In this document: piece after piece, positions 32,279-41,114 of the stretch
Position numbering within the stretch: position 1 is the stretch's first letter
Layout: each line of letters opens with the position of its first letter
Source: Thermodesulfobacteriota bacterium
Lineage (GTDB): Bacteria; Desulfobacterota; WTBG01; CAIYCZ01; CAIRTM01
Direction: 5' to 3'
DNA: 45,432 nt
NCBI GenBank assembly: GCA_028278025.1
Contig: JANQFE010000060.1
Location: 1 to 45,432 of the forward strand
Program-made: the position numbers and the translations under genes
Notes under the pieces: generated by a model
What the model saw: the letters and a program-made list of their open reading frames with translations, nothing else
Told to the model about the DNA's origin: nothing
Databases searched by the model: none

Positions 32279-32779
32279 ATGGCAACAACTGACAATCTAA
32301 AAGAAGCATTCGCGGGCGAAAGTCAAGCAAATCGAAAATACCTTGCATTTGCAAAAAAAGCAGACAGCGACGGATTTCCGCAGGTTGCAAAACTGTTTCG
32401 TGCTGCAGCTGCTGCTGAAACCGTTCACGCCCATGCCCACCTGCGGGCGCTGGAAGGCATCAAGGAGACCGCCGTAAATCTTCAGGAAGCCGCGGAGGGG
32501 GAAGGCTTTGAATTTAGAGAGATGTACCCTCCTTTTATAGAAGAAGCAAGTAAAGAAGGCAATCAAAAGGCGGAAATATCTTTCAAGTTTGCAAATGCTG
32601 TTGAAGAAATCCATTATGGTCTTTATAATGAGGCCCTGGAATCAGTTAAAGCCGGAAATGATCTGCCCGGTAAAAGCATCTATGTCTGCGAGATCTGCGG
32701 GAATACTGTTTACGATGAAGCCCCTGATAAATGCCCGGTCTGTAATGCCCCGAAAACACAATTCAAGGAAATTGAGTAG
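32279..32779 (+). CDS. rbr: Rubrerythrin
   Basis: A 166-residue protein that reduces hydrogen peroxide in the cytoplasm of anaerobes. The ferritin-like di-iron domain has LKEAFAGESQANRKYLAFAKKA, AETVHAHAHL and the second pair ASKEGNQKAEISFKFANAVEEIHYGLY. The C-terminal rubredoxin-like domain (about 133-166) has CEICGN and CPVCNAPKTQFKEIE. AAGGAGA lies upstream of the ATG. It is a single-gene unit closed by a strong terminator. A second rubrerythrin lies at 34309-34830. Confidence 0.96.
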   Translation: MATTDNLKEAFAGESQANRKYLAFAKKADSDGFPQVAKLFRAAAAAETVHAHAHLRALEGIKETAVNLQEAAEGEGFEFREMYPPFIEEASKEGNQKAEISFKFANAVEEIHYGLYNEALESVKAGNDLPGKSIYVCEICGNTVYDEAPDKCPVCNAPKTQFKEIE

Positions 32780-32806
32780 GTCCGTTACACAATTAATAAA
32801 ATGAAT

Positions 32807-32850
32807 AAGGGATAGACTGCTAATCAAACAAAATGAGCAGTCTATCCCTT
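32807..32850. terminator. Strong, probably bidirectional terminator
   Basis: A 15-bp perfect stem (32807-32821 with 32836-32850, core GGGATAGACTGCT) is followed on the plus strand by TTTTATTTTTAT. It lies between the convergent rubrerythrin and glutamate synthase-like genes. Its arm sequence is shared with the hairpin at 34886-34957. Confidence 0.85.
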
Positions 32851-32856
32851 TTATTT

Positions 32857-34272
32857 TTATACATGCTCTATATTGGTATATCTCGAAATTTCAGAATTAG
32901 CAGTGCACAGATCATATGTCGAAAGCCGGTGAACATCGCTGTTGCCGGTCAGCCGGGCGAAATCCTGCAGTTCGTGTGTAGTAACCCGTAGAAAATTTTC
33001 AAGCCGTTTTGCGGCGGCTGCAACAGTGAGGCGAGCCCGCAGTGAAGGATCCTGGGTTGCAATACCGACAGGGCATTTGCCGGTGTTGCAAATACGGTAC
33101 TGCTGGCATCCAATAGCAATCAGCGCCGCGGTTGAAATGGCTACAGCATCTGCTCCCATCGCCAGGGCTTTGGCAAAATCGGAAGAGACCCTAAGCCCGC
33201 CGGTTATCACCAGCGAAATACTTCTGTCTTTCCCCAGAAATTTTCGCGCCCTGTGCAGGGCAAAAACCGTAGGCATAGAGGCAGAGGCTTTAACAAACTT
33301 TGGGGCCGATCCGGTTGCCCCTGCTCGGCCGTCAACCGTTATAAAATCCGGCTCTGCATAGACTGCAACTCCAAGATCCCCTTCAATGTGTCCGGCAGAT
33401 ATTTTTATACCAATTGGTTTGCCGCCGGACACCTCTCTCAGCCAGACAACCTTTTGTTTCAAGTCATCTCTGTCTGTAATATCTTTAAAACGAGATGGGC
33501 TTACAATATCAGCTCCCGGCCGAAAACCCCTGATGCAGGCAATATCATCGGTGACTTTGTGACCAGGCAAATGCCCCCCCATCCCCGGCTTGGCAGACTG
33601 TCCGATCTTGATCTCAATAGCATCAACACGCTGCAGGTTTTCTTCTGAAACGCTATATTGATTCGGTACGAATTCAAAAATATATTTATACGCACTGCCG
33701 ATTTCTTCCGGCAGAATACCGCCCTCTCCGGAACAGATTGCCGTCTTCATTGCAGCACTGCCGGCAGCCAGCGCTGTTTTGGCCTCTTTTGAGAGCGCAC
33801 CGAATGACATATGAGAAATATACACCGGTGTTGCAATTACCAGCGGCTTTCTGGCGCGGGGTCCGATAACGGTCTCCGTTGCAGCCTGCTCATCGCTGTT
33901 GAGCGGCAGCCGGGCCAGTTGTGCTCCTTTAAATAATATTTCGTCCCAGGAAATTGTAGGTTGCCTGGTCCGCATCGGTTCATATACAGGCGTTCCGGTT
34001 TCAGCCATTTCATGAATATCACTAAAATAATTCTCAGTTTCTGATGTCGTTTTTTTTAGATCGACAGGTACAGCGCTGAGTGCAGCTTGCGGCTCTTGCG
34101 TTGGTTTAGATTTTTTCCGTGAAGGTTTGGCGGCTTCTTTTACAGGAGCAAAAAACTTTTTCGCAGACTGACAAACCGGGCAGCACCAGTCTGCTGGCAG
34201 CTCATCCCACGCTGTTCCTTCCTGCTTTTCATTGTATAGATATTCACAAACTTCGCATTTATAGGTTGCCAT
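32857..34272 (-). CDS. Rubredoxin-fused glutamate synthase-like FMN/Fe-S protein
   Basis: A 471-residue protein. Residues 1-42 form a rubredoxin-like domain (CEVCEYLYN, then CCPVC). After a linker of about 50 residues comes the FMN-binding glutamate synthase core: VYISHMSFGALSKEAKTAL, GEGGILPEE, QSAKPGMGGHLPG, VDGRAGATGSAP and GLRVSSDFAKALAMGADAVAIS. The Fe-S cluster motif CQQYRICNTGKCPVG is complete. There is no glutamine amidotransferase domain, as in the archaeal-type stand-alone enzymes. Placement between two rubrerythrin genes suggests that rubredoxin-coupled electron transfer, perhaps NH3-dependent glutamate formation or another reduction, serves oxygen defence. Confidence 0.88.
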   Translation of the reverse strand: MATYKCEVCEYLYNEKQEGTAWDELPADWCCPVCQSAKKFFAPVKEAAKPSRKKSKPTQEPQAALSAVPVDLKKTTSETENYFSDIHEMAETGTPVYEPMRTRQPTISWDEILFKGAQLARLPLNSDEQAATETVIGPRARKPLVIATPVYISHMSFGALSKEAKTALAAGSAAMKTAICSGEGGILPEEIGSAYKYIFEFVPNQYSVSEENLQRVDAIEIKIGQSAKPGMGGHLPGHKVTDDIACIRGFRPGADIVSPSRFKDITDRDDLKQKVVWLREVSGGKPIGIKISAGHIEGDLGVAVYAEPDFITVDGRAGATGSAPKFVKASASMPTVFALHRARKFLGKDRSISLVITGGLRVSSDFAKALAMGADAVAISTAALIAIGCQQYRICNTGKCPVGIATQDPSLRARLTVAAAAKRLENFLRVTTHELQDFARLTGNSDVHRLSTYDLCTANSEISRYTNIEHV

Positions 34273-34308
34273 AAGTGCTTACCTGTATAGGTGTTGTATT
34301 ATAACTCA

Positions 34309-34830
34309 TTATACATCAAGGTTGGCGGGCTCATAGTACTCTTTCAAGCTTTTGCAGTATGGACAGCGGTTAGGCGGTTCCAGACCCTCATAGATATATC
34401 CGCAAATACTGCACTTCCATTTGATCGGCTGCTCACGCTTAAACACCGTGCCTGATTCAACCATGTCAAGCAGTTTTTGGAAACGGGCTTTATGCTCCTT
34501 TTCAATTTTTGAAATCTGGGTAAATAAGATTTCAGCCTGCGTGAAATCCTCAACCTCAGCCTCACGGGCAAACTGTGGATACATCTCTTCTGACTCGAAC
34601 CTTTCGCCTTCGATTGCTTCCTTTAGGTTTTCAACAGTAGTGCGTTTACTGAACAACAGCTTTAGTTCTTCCAGGGCATGATATTTTTCATTTTCTGCAA
34701 TCTCTTCCAGGATCTTTGCAATATAGCGGTAACCCTCACGCCGCGCAACATCAGCATAAAAAATATATCTGTTGCGGGCTTTTGATTCACCAGCAAATGC
34801 AGTCATTATATTTTCTTCTGTCTTGCCCAT
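34309..34830 (-). CDS. Second rubrerythrin
   Basis: A 173-residue protein, diverged from the rubrerythrin at 32279. The di-iron domain has IMTAFAGESKARNRYIFYADVARREG, EEIAENEKYHALEEL and EVEDFTQAEILFTQISKIEKEHKARF. The C-terminal rubredoxin domain has CSICGYIYEG and CPYCKSLKEYYE. AAAGGA lies 8 nt before the ATG. It is 36 nt upstream of the rubredoxin-glutamate synthase gene on the same strand, so they probably form an operon. The sequence is closer to the short rubrerythrin group in which the rubredoxin domain follows a CSICGYIYEG pattern. Confidence 0.94.
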   Translation of the reverse strand: MGKTEENIMTAFAGESKARNRYIFYADVARREGYRYIAKILEEIAENEKYHALEELKLLFSKRTTVENLKEAIEGERFESEEMYPQFAREAEVEDFTQAEILFTQISKIEKEHKARFQKLLDMVESGTVFKREQPIKWKCSICGYIYEGLEPPNRCPYCKSLKEYYEPANLDV

Positions 34831-34885
34831 ATTTAATATCCTTTTGCATATATTTATTGGGAATAATAAAGTCTTGAAAGCAGAA

Positions 34886-34957
34886 CGACAGACTGCTAAT
34901 TAAAAATCAAAGGATTTGTTTGAAAATACTAAAAAAACACTTAATCAGTAGTCTGTC
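34886..34957 (-). terminator. Long-loop hairpin after the MBL nuclease gene
   Basis: On the minus strand GACAGACTACTGATTAA pairs with TTAATTAGCAGTCTGTC (two wobble positions) around a loop of about 38 nt containing a run of seven T. It lies just after the stop at 34974. The arm resembles that of the terminator at 32807, so both may derive from one repeat family. Confidence 0.5.
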
Positions 34958-34973
34958 CCTATAGTTAATCTAT

Positions 34974-36554
34974 TCATGTAACCCGCACAGGCTCACCCAG
35001 ACGCGGCACTGTAACATCAAAACCGTCACGTCTGAGTGTCTCGGCAAAAGCAAGAATCTGCTTTTCTTCGCCGTGAACCAGCGCAATACGTTTTATCTTC
35101 AAATTCGACTTTTTGAGGAAGCGCCGCATTTCATCCCTGTCGGCATGAGCGCTGAACCCGTCTATTTTTACTACATGAGCTTTGAGCGGATATTCTTTGT
35201 TTAAAATCTTAAGCATCGGTGCAGGGCCCTGGCGTCCGGATTCTTCGTAGGCCAGCCCCTGATCCTCGATGCGCCGCCCCAGAGTATTCTGGGCCATGAA
35301 GCCCACAATTAAGATAGTGTTATTGGGGTTATGTATTCGGTATCGCAGATGATGCAGGACACGGCCGGCTTCACACATGCCTGAAGCTGCCAGGACAATA
35401 TGCTGTTTCTGCTCCCGGTTCAGCTCCATAGATTCTGCAACCGAGCCGACAAAGTGCATATACTCAAACATAAAAGGATTCTGGCCTTTTTCCAGGAACG
35501 TCTTGTGGGTTTCTTGATCATATACCTCGGGATGTTCACCAAATACACGCGTAAGGTTTGCCGCCAGGGGACTGTCCACGTAAACCGGTACCCGCGGAAT
35601 CGCCTTTTCGTTGTAGATTTCATGCAGTGTATAGAGCAGTGTCTGGGTGCGGCCGAAGGCAAAGGCAGGAATTATAACACTACCGCCCCTCTGCAGGGCC
35701 TCGTTAAGCACCTGCGTCAAATGTGTCTTTAAGTCTTTCATTGGTTCATGCAGTCGGTCTCCGTAAGTGCTCTCCATGATCAGCAGGTCAAGTTCACGGT
35801 CTTCTGCGGCAAAGTTAAGCTCGGGATCTTCAAGAATAGGGTTGTCAAAACGTCCCAGGTCGCCCGTAAACCCGATCCTGTAATTACGGTCGTTTTCACG
35901 CACTTGGATAATGCTGATTGCCGAACCCAGAATATGCCCGGCCTCGTAGAATGTACAGGTCATTTCTTTGCCGATGGAGACCGGATGGCGATACGGGAAC
36001 CCCTCAAAACACTCCAGAGATTGTTCCGCATCACTCATGCTGTATAGCGGCCTAACAGCTTCCAGTCGATGCTTGCTGATTAAATTATTAATGGTTACAA
36101 TATTAAGTTCGTGTCGTTCTTTTTTTAGTATGGATTTGATCTCCCTGAGCTTGTGACCGCTTATCTTTTTTGCCCCGCGGCTTTTCTTCATCTCAGACAG
36201 TGATGATCGCACGGTTTTATAATTCAGATAATCGGCATCTGCTTCCTGGATATGGGCTGAATCACGCAGCAGGTAGCCGCATGCATCCGCAGTGGCCCGG
36301 GTGCATATAATACGGCCGTTAAATCCCTTTTGGGTCATAAGCGGAATTCTGCCGGAATGGTCGATATGGGCATGGGAAAGAATGATATTTGTCAGAATGC
36401 CGGGATCAACCTGCAACACCCTGTTTTTCTCGGCAGCTTCCCTGCGGCGGCCCTGGAACATACCGCAGTCCATCAGAATGTTGTCAGAATTGGCTGCAAT
36501 CAGATGCATGGAGCCGGTCACCTCGCGTACTGCCCCATAAAAAGTAATGTTCAT
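34974..36554 (-). CDS. Metallo-beta-lactamase fold / beta-CASP RNase
   Basis: A 526-residue protein of the CPSF73-like bacterial family. The N-terminal MBL part has VTGSMHL, LMDCGMFQG, the metal motif SHAHIDHSGRIP, EAGHILGSAI and GFTGDLGR. The beta-CASP insertion has ESTYGDR, GGSVIIPAFAFGRTQTLLY, VDSPLAANLT and AASGMCEAGRVLHHL. The C-terminal part has DGFSAHADRDEMRRF and ALVHGE. It should be a zinc-dependent RNA endo- or exonuclease in the cytoplasm. Length is slightly above the usual 450-470 because of a Lys-rich stretch at about 115-165. AAGGA lies 9 nt before the ATG. Confidence 0.92.
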   Translation of the reverse strand: MNITFYGAVREVTGSMHLIAANSDNILMDCGMFQGRRREAAEKNRVLQVDPGILTNIILSHAHIDHSGRIPLMTQKGFNGRIICTRATADACGYLLRDSAHIQEADADYLNYKTVRSSLSEMKKSRGAKKISGHKLREIKSILKKERHELNIVTINNLISKHRLEAVRPLYSMSDAEQSLECFEGFPYRHPVSIGKEMTCTFYEAGHILGSAISIIQVRENDRNYRIGFTGDLGRFDNPILEDPELNFAAEDRELDLLIMESTYGDRLHEPMKDLKTHLTQVLNEALQRGGSVIIPAFAFGRTQTLLYTLHEIYNEKAIPRVPVYVDSPLAANLTRVFGEHPEVYDQETHKTFLEKGQNPFMFEYMHFVGSVAESMELNREQKQHIVLAASGMCEAGRVLHHLRYRIHNPNNTILIVGFMAQNTLGRRIEDQGLAYEESGRQGPAPMLKILNKEYPLKAHVVKIDGFSAHADRDEMRRFLKKSNLKIKRIALVHGEEKQILAFAETLRRDGFDVTVPRLGEPVRVT

Positions 36555-36589
36555 ACAAATTAGTCCTTATTCATGTTATATAACGTACG

Positions 36590-36632
36590 CTAACCGAGCG
36601 GCACCATGTAAGCCGGGCAGCCGCTCAGTTAG
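36590..36632. other. Imperfect 13-bp hairpin between desulfoferrodoxin and MBL genes
   Basis: CTAACCGAGCGGC (36590-36602) and GCCGCTCAGTTAG (36620-36632) pair with one wobble position around a 17-nt loop. It lies after the desulfoferrodoxin stop (minus strand) and could end that transcript, but no T run follows on the minus strand. Confidence 0.4.
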
Positions 36633-36669
36633 AGGGTATCAAGCTCTTCAATCAGTGGTCACTATTACA

Positions 36670-37047
36670 TTAAGCACTTTTCCATAATCCATGCAGATTG
36701 CAATAAGCCCTTGCACAATCAACATCACCATCAACCTCAAATGATGCTTTCGGCTCATCGCCCGGATTTAGGTATGCCCGGTAGAGCTTGTTGCCGGCTA
36801 ATACTCCGATAGTCTCAATAAAGTGGTCTTCTGCCATGGGGTGCGGCACACTGCCGACCGAAACAGTCACTGTAGTCCCGTTTTTTTCAACAATCGGTAC
36901 ATGTTTTTCTTTGGCCGCATCAACCGTATTCGGATCGAGAAGTTTCATGTTTTCACCACAGCATACCAGCGCACCCGCGGCCCCATGAACTACGCTCACG
37001 AGATTACCGCATTTCTCACACTTATAAACTTCGTTTCTCTGTGTCAT
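36670..37047 (-). CDS. dfx: Desulfoferrodoxin (superoxide reductase)
   Basis: A 125-residue two-iron superoxide reductase. The N-terminal desulforedoxin domain binds Fe through Cys in CEKCGN and CCGEN. The catalytic domain has the EKHVP lid (Glu and Lys near residue 47), VPHPMAEDHFI and ARAYCNLHGLWKS, giving the His4-Cys site. It reduces superoxide to peroxide with electrons from rubredoxin; rubrerythrin then removes the peroxide. AAGGAGG lies 7 nt before the ATG. It is followed downstream by the MBL nuclease and the rubrerythrin group on the same strand. Confidence 0.96.
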   Translation of the reverse strand: MTQRNEVYKCEKCGNLVSVVHGAAGALVCCGENMKLLDPNTVDAAKEKHVPIVEKNGTTVTVSVGSVPHPMAEDHFIETIGVLAGNKLYRAYLNPGDEPKASFEVDGDVDCARAYCNLHGLWKSA

Positions 37048-37167
37048 ATGTTTTCCTCCTTAAAAATTAAAAAAACAAATAATCATTTACAAATATTTTA
37101 ACAATTATTTATACCATCTGAAAACGTTATTGCATACAGACATATTTGTTTTAAAAGACTTCCGGCA

Positions 37168-37584
37168 TTATCTCTCAAGCTGCTCGATCCGCGCCTGCTG
37201 ATCAACAATCCGCTCCATCCAGTCCGATTGTCCGCGCAGGTACATAGCGGCTAGCCGGTTGCATTCTACGGCCTGTGAACGGTTTGCTTTAATGAGCCAG
37301 GCCTCGGCAAGATAATAATAGTTTTCACCGCTTTGGGGATCAAGGCTTATAGCCCGTTCCAGCATACGAATAGCAGCATCAACGTTGCCTTCTTCCAAAA
37401 GGGCGCGTCCCTGATCGGTTAGCTGCAAGGATGCAACTACACGTGGTTCTGCTTCCCGGGCCGACAGCATAGTTTCTCGGTCTGAGCGGTAAAAAGGTAT
37501 CAGCGAACAGCTGCACAAAACAGACAAGCTCAGTACCCCGATGAAAAGCAGATAAAGCGCCTTAAAACTTTTTGAAAAAATCAT
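37168..37584 (-). CDS. Small TPR lipoprotein
   Basis: A 138-residue protein. A signal segment with a lipobox-like end (SVLCSC, Cys at about 26) suggests membrane anchoring. Residues about 53-112 hold one or two TPR units (LTDQGRALLEEGNVDAAIRMLERAISLDPQSGENYYYLAEAWL), followed by a C-terminal helix. It starts inside the end of the PBP1B gene (23-nt overlap) with AAGGGG 4-5 nt upstream. TPR lipoproteins such as LpoA/LpoB regulate bifunctional PBPs, so an activator of the upstream enzyme is a reasonable inference. Confidence 0.72.
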   Translation of the reverse strand: MIFSKSFKALYLLFIGVLSLSVLCSCSLIPFYRSDRETMLSAREAEPRVVASLQLTDQGRALLEEGNVDAAIRMLERAISLDPQSGENYYYLAEAWLIKANRSQAVECNRLAAMYLRGQSDWMERIVDQQARIEQLER

Positions 37585-39919
37585 TAATCCCCTTAAAAAA
37601 TCTCTTCACAGCACCTTCCTTGCGGTGCATGCTGCAATCTTCTGCAGGAGCATTTTCAACTAAGCAGTATTCTTGTAAAGCCTTGGGGCAGGCCTTGTCA
37701 AGAAAAAGCTGACCGCTTTCCAGGCACAGCATTTTTTGCACAACACCCGGCGGCAGCTTAAACCAGTTGCCGGTTAGATATTGAGGTATGGAGTTTATCA
37801 GCTCTGCCCATATGGGCAGGGCCGCTGAAGCCCCGGAAGAATGAATAGAAGATCCGTTATCAAATCCTACCCATACCAGCGCCAGGATGTCCGGGGTATA
37901 CCCTACAAACCATGCATCCCGGTAGTCATTGGTTGTGCCGGTCTTACCGGCTACAGGAAAAGAAATGTTTCTTTTTTTAAGTGAACGGGCAGTGCCGTCG
38001 GTTACCACACTGCGCAGCAGAGAACTCATCAGGAACGCCTTGGCCGGCGTGGTAATACGCTCAAGGTCCATATGCCGGCGTTCAAGCACAGTCCCGTTTT
38101 CATCGACAACATCTTTGAGGGAAAGCGGATACGGAAGCACTCCGTCAGCTGCAAATGCACAGTAAGCCCGGGCCAGCTCAAGAGGTATCACCTCAAAAGC
38201 TCCCAGAGCCAGCGACGGATAGGGTTTCAGTGGGGTGGAAAACCCGAACGCTGATGCGGTGCTGACAAGCCTGTCAAGGCCCACCTTCATGGCAAGGTCA
38301 ACTGTCGGCAGATTGATCGATTGTGCCAAGGCATTTCTCAGCGTTACCTGCTCAGCATCAACCGGTGCAAAGTTCTGGGGCTCCCACGGCTCACCATATT
38401 GTGCATAGGATCTGGGCTCATTTGACAACAGTGCAGCAGGCGTAAAAGCATCAAGCCCGTTTACATATACAAAAGGTTTAAAGGCACTGCCGGGCTGGCG
38501 TCTGGCCTGGGTTATTCTATTAAACTGGCTTACGCGGTAACTGCGCCCGCCGACAAGCGCCAGGATTGCACCCGAGCGGGGCTGCAGGACAACAACTGCA
38601 CCCTGGAGCCTTTTGTCCGCTTCCCGTTTATGCAAAGTCGGATAGGATTTTTCCAGACGGGCCAGTCCCCGCTCCAAGGCCCATTCAGCAGCCATCTGCA
38701 CCTGGGTATCCAGCGTGGTATAAATGGCAAGACCGAGAGTAGAGAGCACCTCCGGCGAGTAGAGGGTTTTAAGCTGCTCGGAAAGGTAATCTATAAAATA
38801 CGGTGCTTTCTTTGCATATACTGTGTAGCCGGCGGCCTGGATGGATGCTGTCAGGGCCGCCTGGAGCTCTGCCGTGGTAATCCAGTTGTTTGCATACATT
38901 GACTGTAACACTGCGTTTCTTCTTTGCTGACATCGCATAGTGCTTGCATAGGGAGAATAGCGATTAGGGGCCTTGATGAGGCCGGCCAGCGCTGCGGCTT
39001 CAGCTAGAGAAAGTTCACTGACCGGTTTTGCGAAATAGAATGACGCTGCCTCGGCAATACCATGTATGGAGACCGTTCCCTTCTGACCAAAATAGATTTC
39101 ATTGAGATACAGTTCAAGAATTTCGTCTTTAGCGTACATGGCCTCTATGGTTATGGCTATAAAAAGTTCTTTAAGCTTACGGCTCAAAGTCCGTTTCGGT
39201 GTCAGAAAATAGCATTTTGCCAGTTGCTGAGTAATAGTTGAACCGCCGGCAACTATGGCGCCATGTCGAAGGTTAAGATAAACCGCCCGCAGTATCCCTA
39301 CAGGATCCAAACCATAATGCCGGTAAAAGCGCCGATCCTCTGCTGATAAAACGGCATATATAAGATGCTGGGGAACCCTTTCAAGCGAGACAACCTCCCG
39401 TTGCTCCTGTTCAGGGCCGTAAAAAAGCATGAGTTCTTCGGGTTCAAGCTCTAAAAGATGCACCGGAACCCCATCCTCAAGATTTTCCACAGAGGTGATC
39501 TGACCATTGTTCAATCCGATCCTCACCCGAAAACCCGGCCTGCTGTGTGAGGGCACTATAAGATCATGGAGGAAAAGTTCGGCAGATGATTCGTCGATTT
39601 TCATATCACCCGGACGCATGGGGGCATGCTGCACCTGTCGGTATCCCAGGCGGCGCAGTTTCTCGTAAAAAAAAGTGCTGTTAATGCGTTGGCCCGGATA
39701 CAGCACGGTGAGGTCGGAAAACACCTTGGAGGGGATGCTCCAGCGTCGTCCCGAAAACCGCTTGTCAATATTATCTGCCAGGCTAAAGCAGTACAGTACT
39801 GCACTTACACAGGCAATGCCGGCAATAATGGAGACAAATTTCAGCAAACCCATCCAAGGACTGCGCTTTTTCCTGCTTCTTTTTTTTCTCCGATTTTTAT
39901 TGTATCTGTTTTTTTTCAT
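37562..39919 (-). CDS. mrcB: Bifunctional penicillin-binding protein, PBP1B type
   Basis: A 785-residue peptidoglycan synthase. A very basic cytoplasmic start precedes one membrane helix (about 24-48). A UB2H-like domain (about 60-145, WSIPSKVFSDLTVLYPGQ) marks the PBP1B group. The glycosyltransferase domain has VLSAEDRRFYRHYGLDPVGI and GGSTITQQLAK; the transpeptidase has the Ser motif PGSAFKPF, SIN and GKTGTT. The C-terminus has four cysteines in an extension (CLESGQLFLDKACPKALQEYC). It polymerises and cross-links glycan in the periplasm. The overlapping lipoprotein gene is a likely regulator. Confidence 0.95.
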   Translation of the reverse strand: MKKNRYNKNRRKKRSRKKRSPWMGLLKFVSIIAGIACVSAVLYCFSLADNIDKRFSGRRWSIPSKVFSDLTVLYPGQRINSTFFYEKLRRLGYRQVQHAPMRPGDMKIDESSAELFLHDLIVPSHSRPGFRVRIGLNNGQITSVENLEDGVPVHLLELEPEELMLFYGPEQEQREVVSLERVPQHLIYAVLSAEDRRFYRHYGLDPVGILRAVYLNLRHGAIVAGGSTITQQLAKCYFLTPKRTLSRKLKELFIAITIEAMYAKDEILELYLNEIYFGQKGTVSIHGIAEAASFYFAKPVSELSLAEAAALAGLIKAPNRYSPYASTMRCQQRRNAVLQSMYANNWITTAELQAALTASIQAAGYTVYAKKAPYFIDYLSEQLKTLYSPEVLSTLGLAIYTTLDTQVQMAAEWALERGLARLEKSYPTLHKREADKRLQGAVVVLQPRSGAILALVGGRSYRVSQFNRITQARRQPGSAFKPFVYVNGLDAFTPAALLSNEPRSYAQYGEPWEPQNFAPVDAEQVTLRNALAQSINLPTVDLAMKVGLDRLVSTASAFGFSTPLKPYPSLALGAFEVIPLELARAYCAFAADGVLPYPLSLKDVVDENGTVLERRHMDLERITTPAKAFLMSSLLRSVVTDGTARSLKKRNISFPVAGKTGTTNDYRDAWFVGYTPDILALVWVGFDNGSSIHSSGASAALPIWAELINSIPQYLTGNWFKLPPGVVQKMLCLESGQLFLDKACPKALQEYCLVENAPAEDCSMHRKEGAVKRFFKGINDFFKKF

Positions 39920-39977
39920 ATATGATCTTAATGCCTAACAGGCATTCCCGCTTTTGTTAGACCGGATTAACTGGATG

Positions 39978-40001
39978 AACCCTTCGACTTCGCTCAGGGT
40001 T
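39978..40001. repeat. Short palindromic repeat upstream of the PBP1B gene
   Basis: AACCCT and AGGGTT frame TTCGACTTCGCTC, forming a small hairpin that I associate with a repeat scattered in many bacterial genomes. It is followed by AATCCTGCATATCCTGTCAG, another repeat-like string. Both lie in the gap between mqnD and the PBP1B gene. Confidence 0.35.
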
Positions 40002-40101
40002 ACACAGGATGTTGTTCTCAACATGGCCGTTGCTATGTTGAAAAATCATGTCAATCCTGCATATCCTGTCAGGAATAATCAGCAATAATTTTTCTCAGCA
40101 C

Positions 40102-40938
40102 TCAGCGCTTTTTTAGCTTATCAGCTTTTAACAATCCTTTTCTTTCAGCACAATTCAGAAGATAGTGAATTGCCTCCAATCCCTCTTTCCCGTAATCCCG
40201 CGAGAAATCATTAACATACAGGTCTACATGTTGTTGCATCACTTCCGGTGTCATTTCCTGTGCATGCGCCTTCATAAACCCTAAAGGGCTTTGGGGATTT
40301 GCAATAGCACTGGCAAGGCTGGCACGCACTGCACGCTCAATTACGGCAGCTGTTTCATCACCCAGAGCTTTCCTTGCAACAATTCCCCCCAGCGGTAGGG
40401 GATACCCTGTGGTACGTTCCCACCACGCACCCAGGTCTTCAACCATAACAAGTCCGTACTGCTGAAACGTGAACCTTCCTTCATGGATTATGACTCCGGC
40501 ATCCACATCCCCTCGTGCGACAGCCGGCATTATCTGCTCAAAACGCATAGTAATTTTATGATAAGTATCAGCCTGATACAGGGACATAAGCAGGTTGGCC
40601 GTGGTCAATGCACCCGGAATGGCAATAGTGACATCAGAGGCCTGCAAAGCCTGTTTATGTAAATCCTGCCTGGCTACAAGCAAAGGACCACATCCTCTAC
40701 CCAGTGCTCCGCCGGCGTGTACAAGTGTGTACTTGTCCCGCAGCAGCCCATAGGCATAGAAAGATACCTTGACAACATCCAGCTTTTCTTCCAGTGCCAT
40801 TGTGTTCAGCGTAGAGATGTCTTCCAGCAAACAGTCTACCTGCGGGACTGCCTCCTCAAGCTTTCCATTAACCCAGGCATCAAAAATAAAGGTGTCATTC
40901 GGGCACGGGGAAATACCCAGGGTTAAAACATTCGACAT
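40102..40938 (-). CDS. mqnD: 1,4-dihydroxy-6-naphthoate synthase MqnD
   Basis: A 278-residue enzyme of the futalosine route to menaquinone. It acts on cyclic dehypoxanthinyl futalosine to release 1,4-dihydroxy-6-naphthoate. The family start LGISPCPNDTFIFDAWVNGK, VVKVSFYAYGLL, GRGCGPLLVA, PGALTTANLLM and VIIHEGRFTF are all visible, and length is normal. There is no signal peptide, so it is cytoplasmic. It lies 176 nt after mqnB on the same strand, interrupted by a repeat. The other Mqn enzymes are not in the window. Confidence 0.95.
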   Translation of the reverse strand: MSNVLTLGISPCPNDTFIFDAWVNGKLEEAVPQVDCLLEDISTLNTMALEEKLDVVKVSFYAYGLLRDKYTLVHAGGALGRGCGPLLVARQDLHKQALQASDVTIAIPGALTTANLLMSLYQADTYHKITMRFEQIMPAVARGDVDAGVIIHEGRFTFQQYGLVMVEDLGAWWERTTGYPLPLGGIVARKALGDETAAVIERAVRASLASAIANPQSPLGFMKAHAQEMTPEVMQQHVDLYVNDFSRDYGKEGLEAIHYLLNCAERKGLLKADKLKKR

Positions 40939-41010
40939 ACCGGCAACTCAATACTATATATGAAAGATAAAAGATTCCTCATGCTCATATTGACTGGATA
41001 CGTGCTGCGT

Positions 41011-41064
41011 GATGCTGGATACTTTCTTTTGTGAGCAAGCCTCAGGAAGCCAGCATCTAGTATC
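41011..41064. repeat. GATGCTGG inverted repeat between mqnB and mqnD
   Basis: GATGCTGG (41011-41018) pairs with CCAGCATC (41050-41057), and the flanks GGATAC / AGTATC extend the resemblance to the element at 18587-18674. It looks like a second copy of the same degenerate dispersed repeat, in a non-coding gap. Confidence 0.4.
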
Positions 41065-41114
41065 AATTCAGCAACAAGGGCTAGAGGCAAAGGCATGAGT
41101 AGCTAATCATAAAT

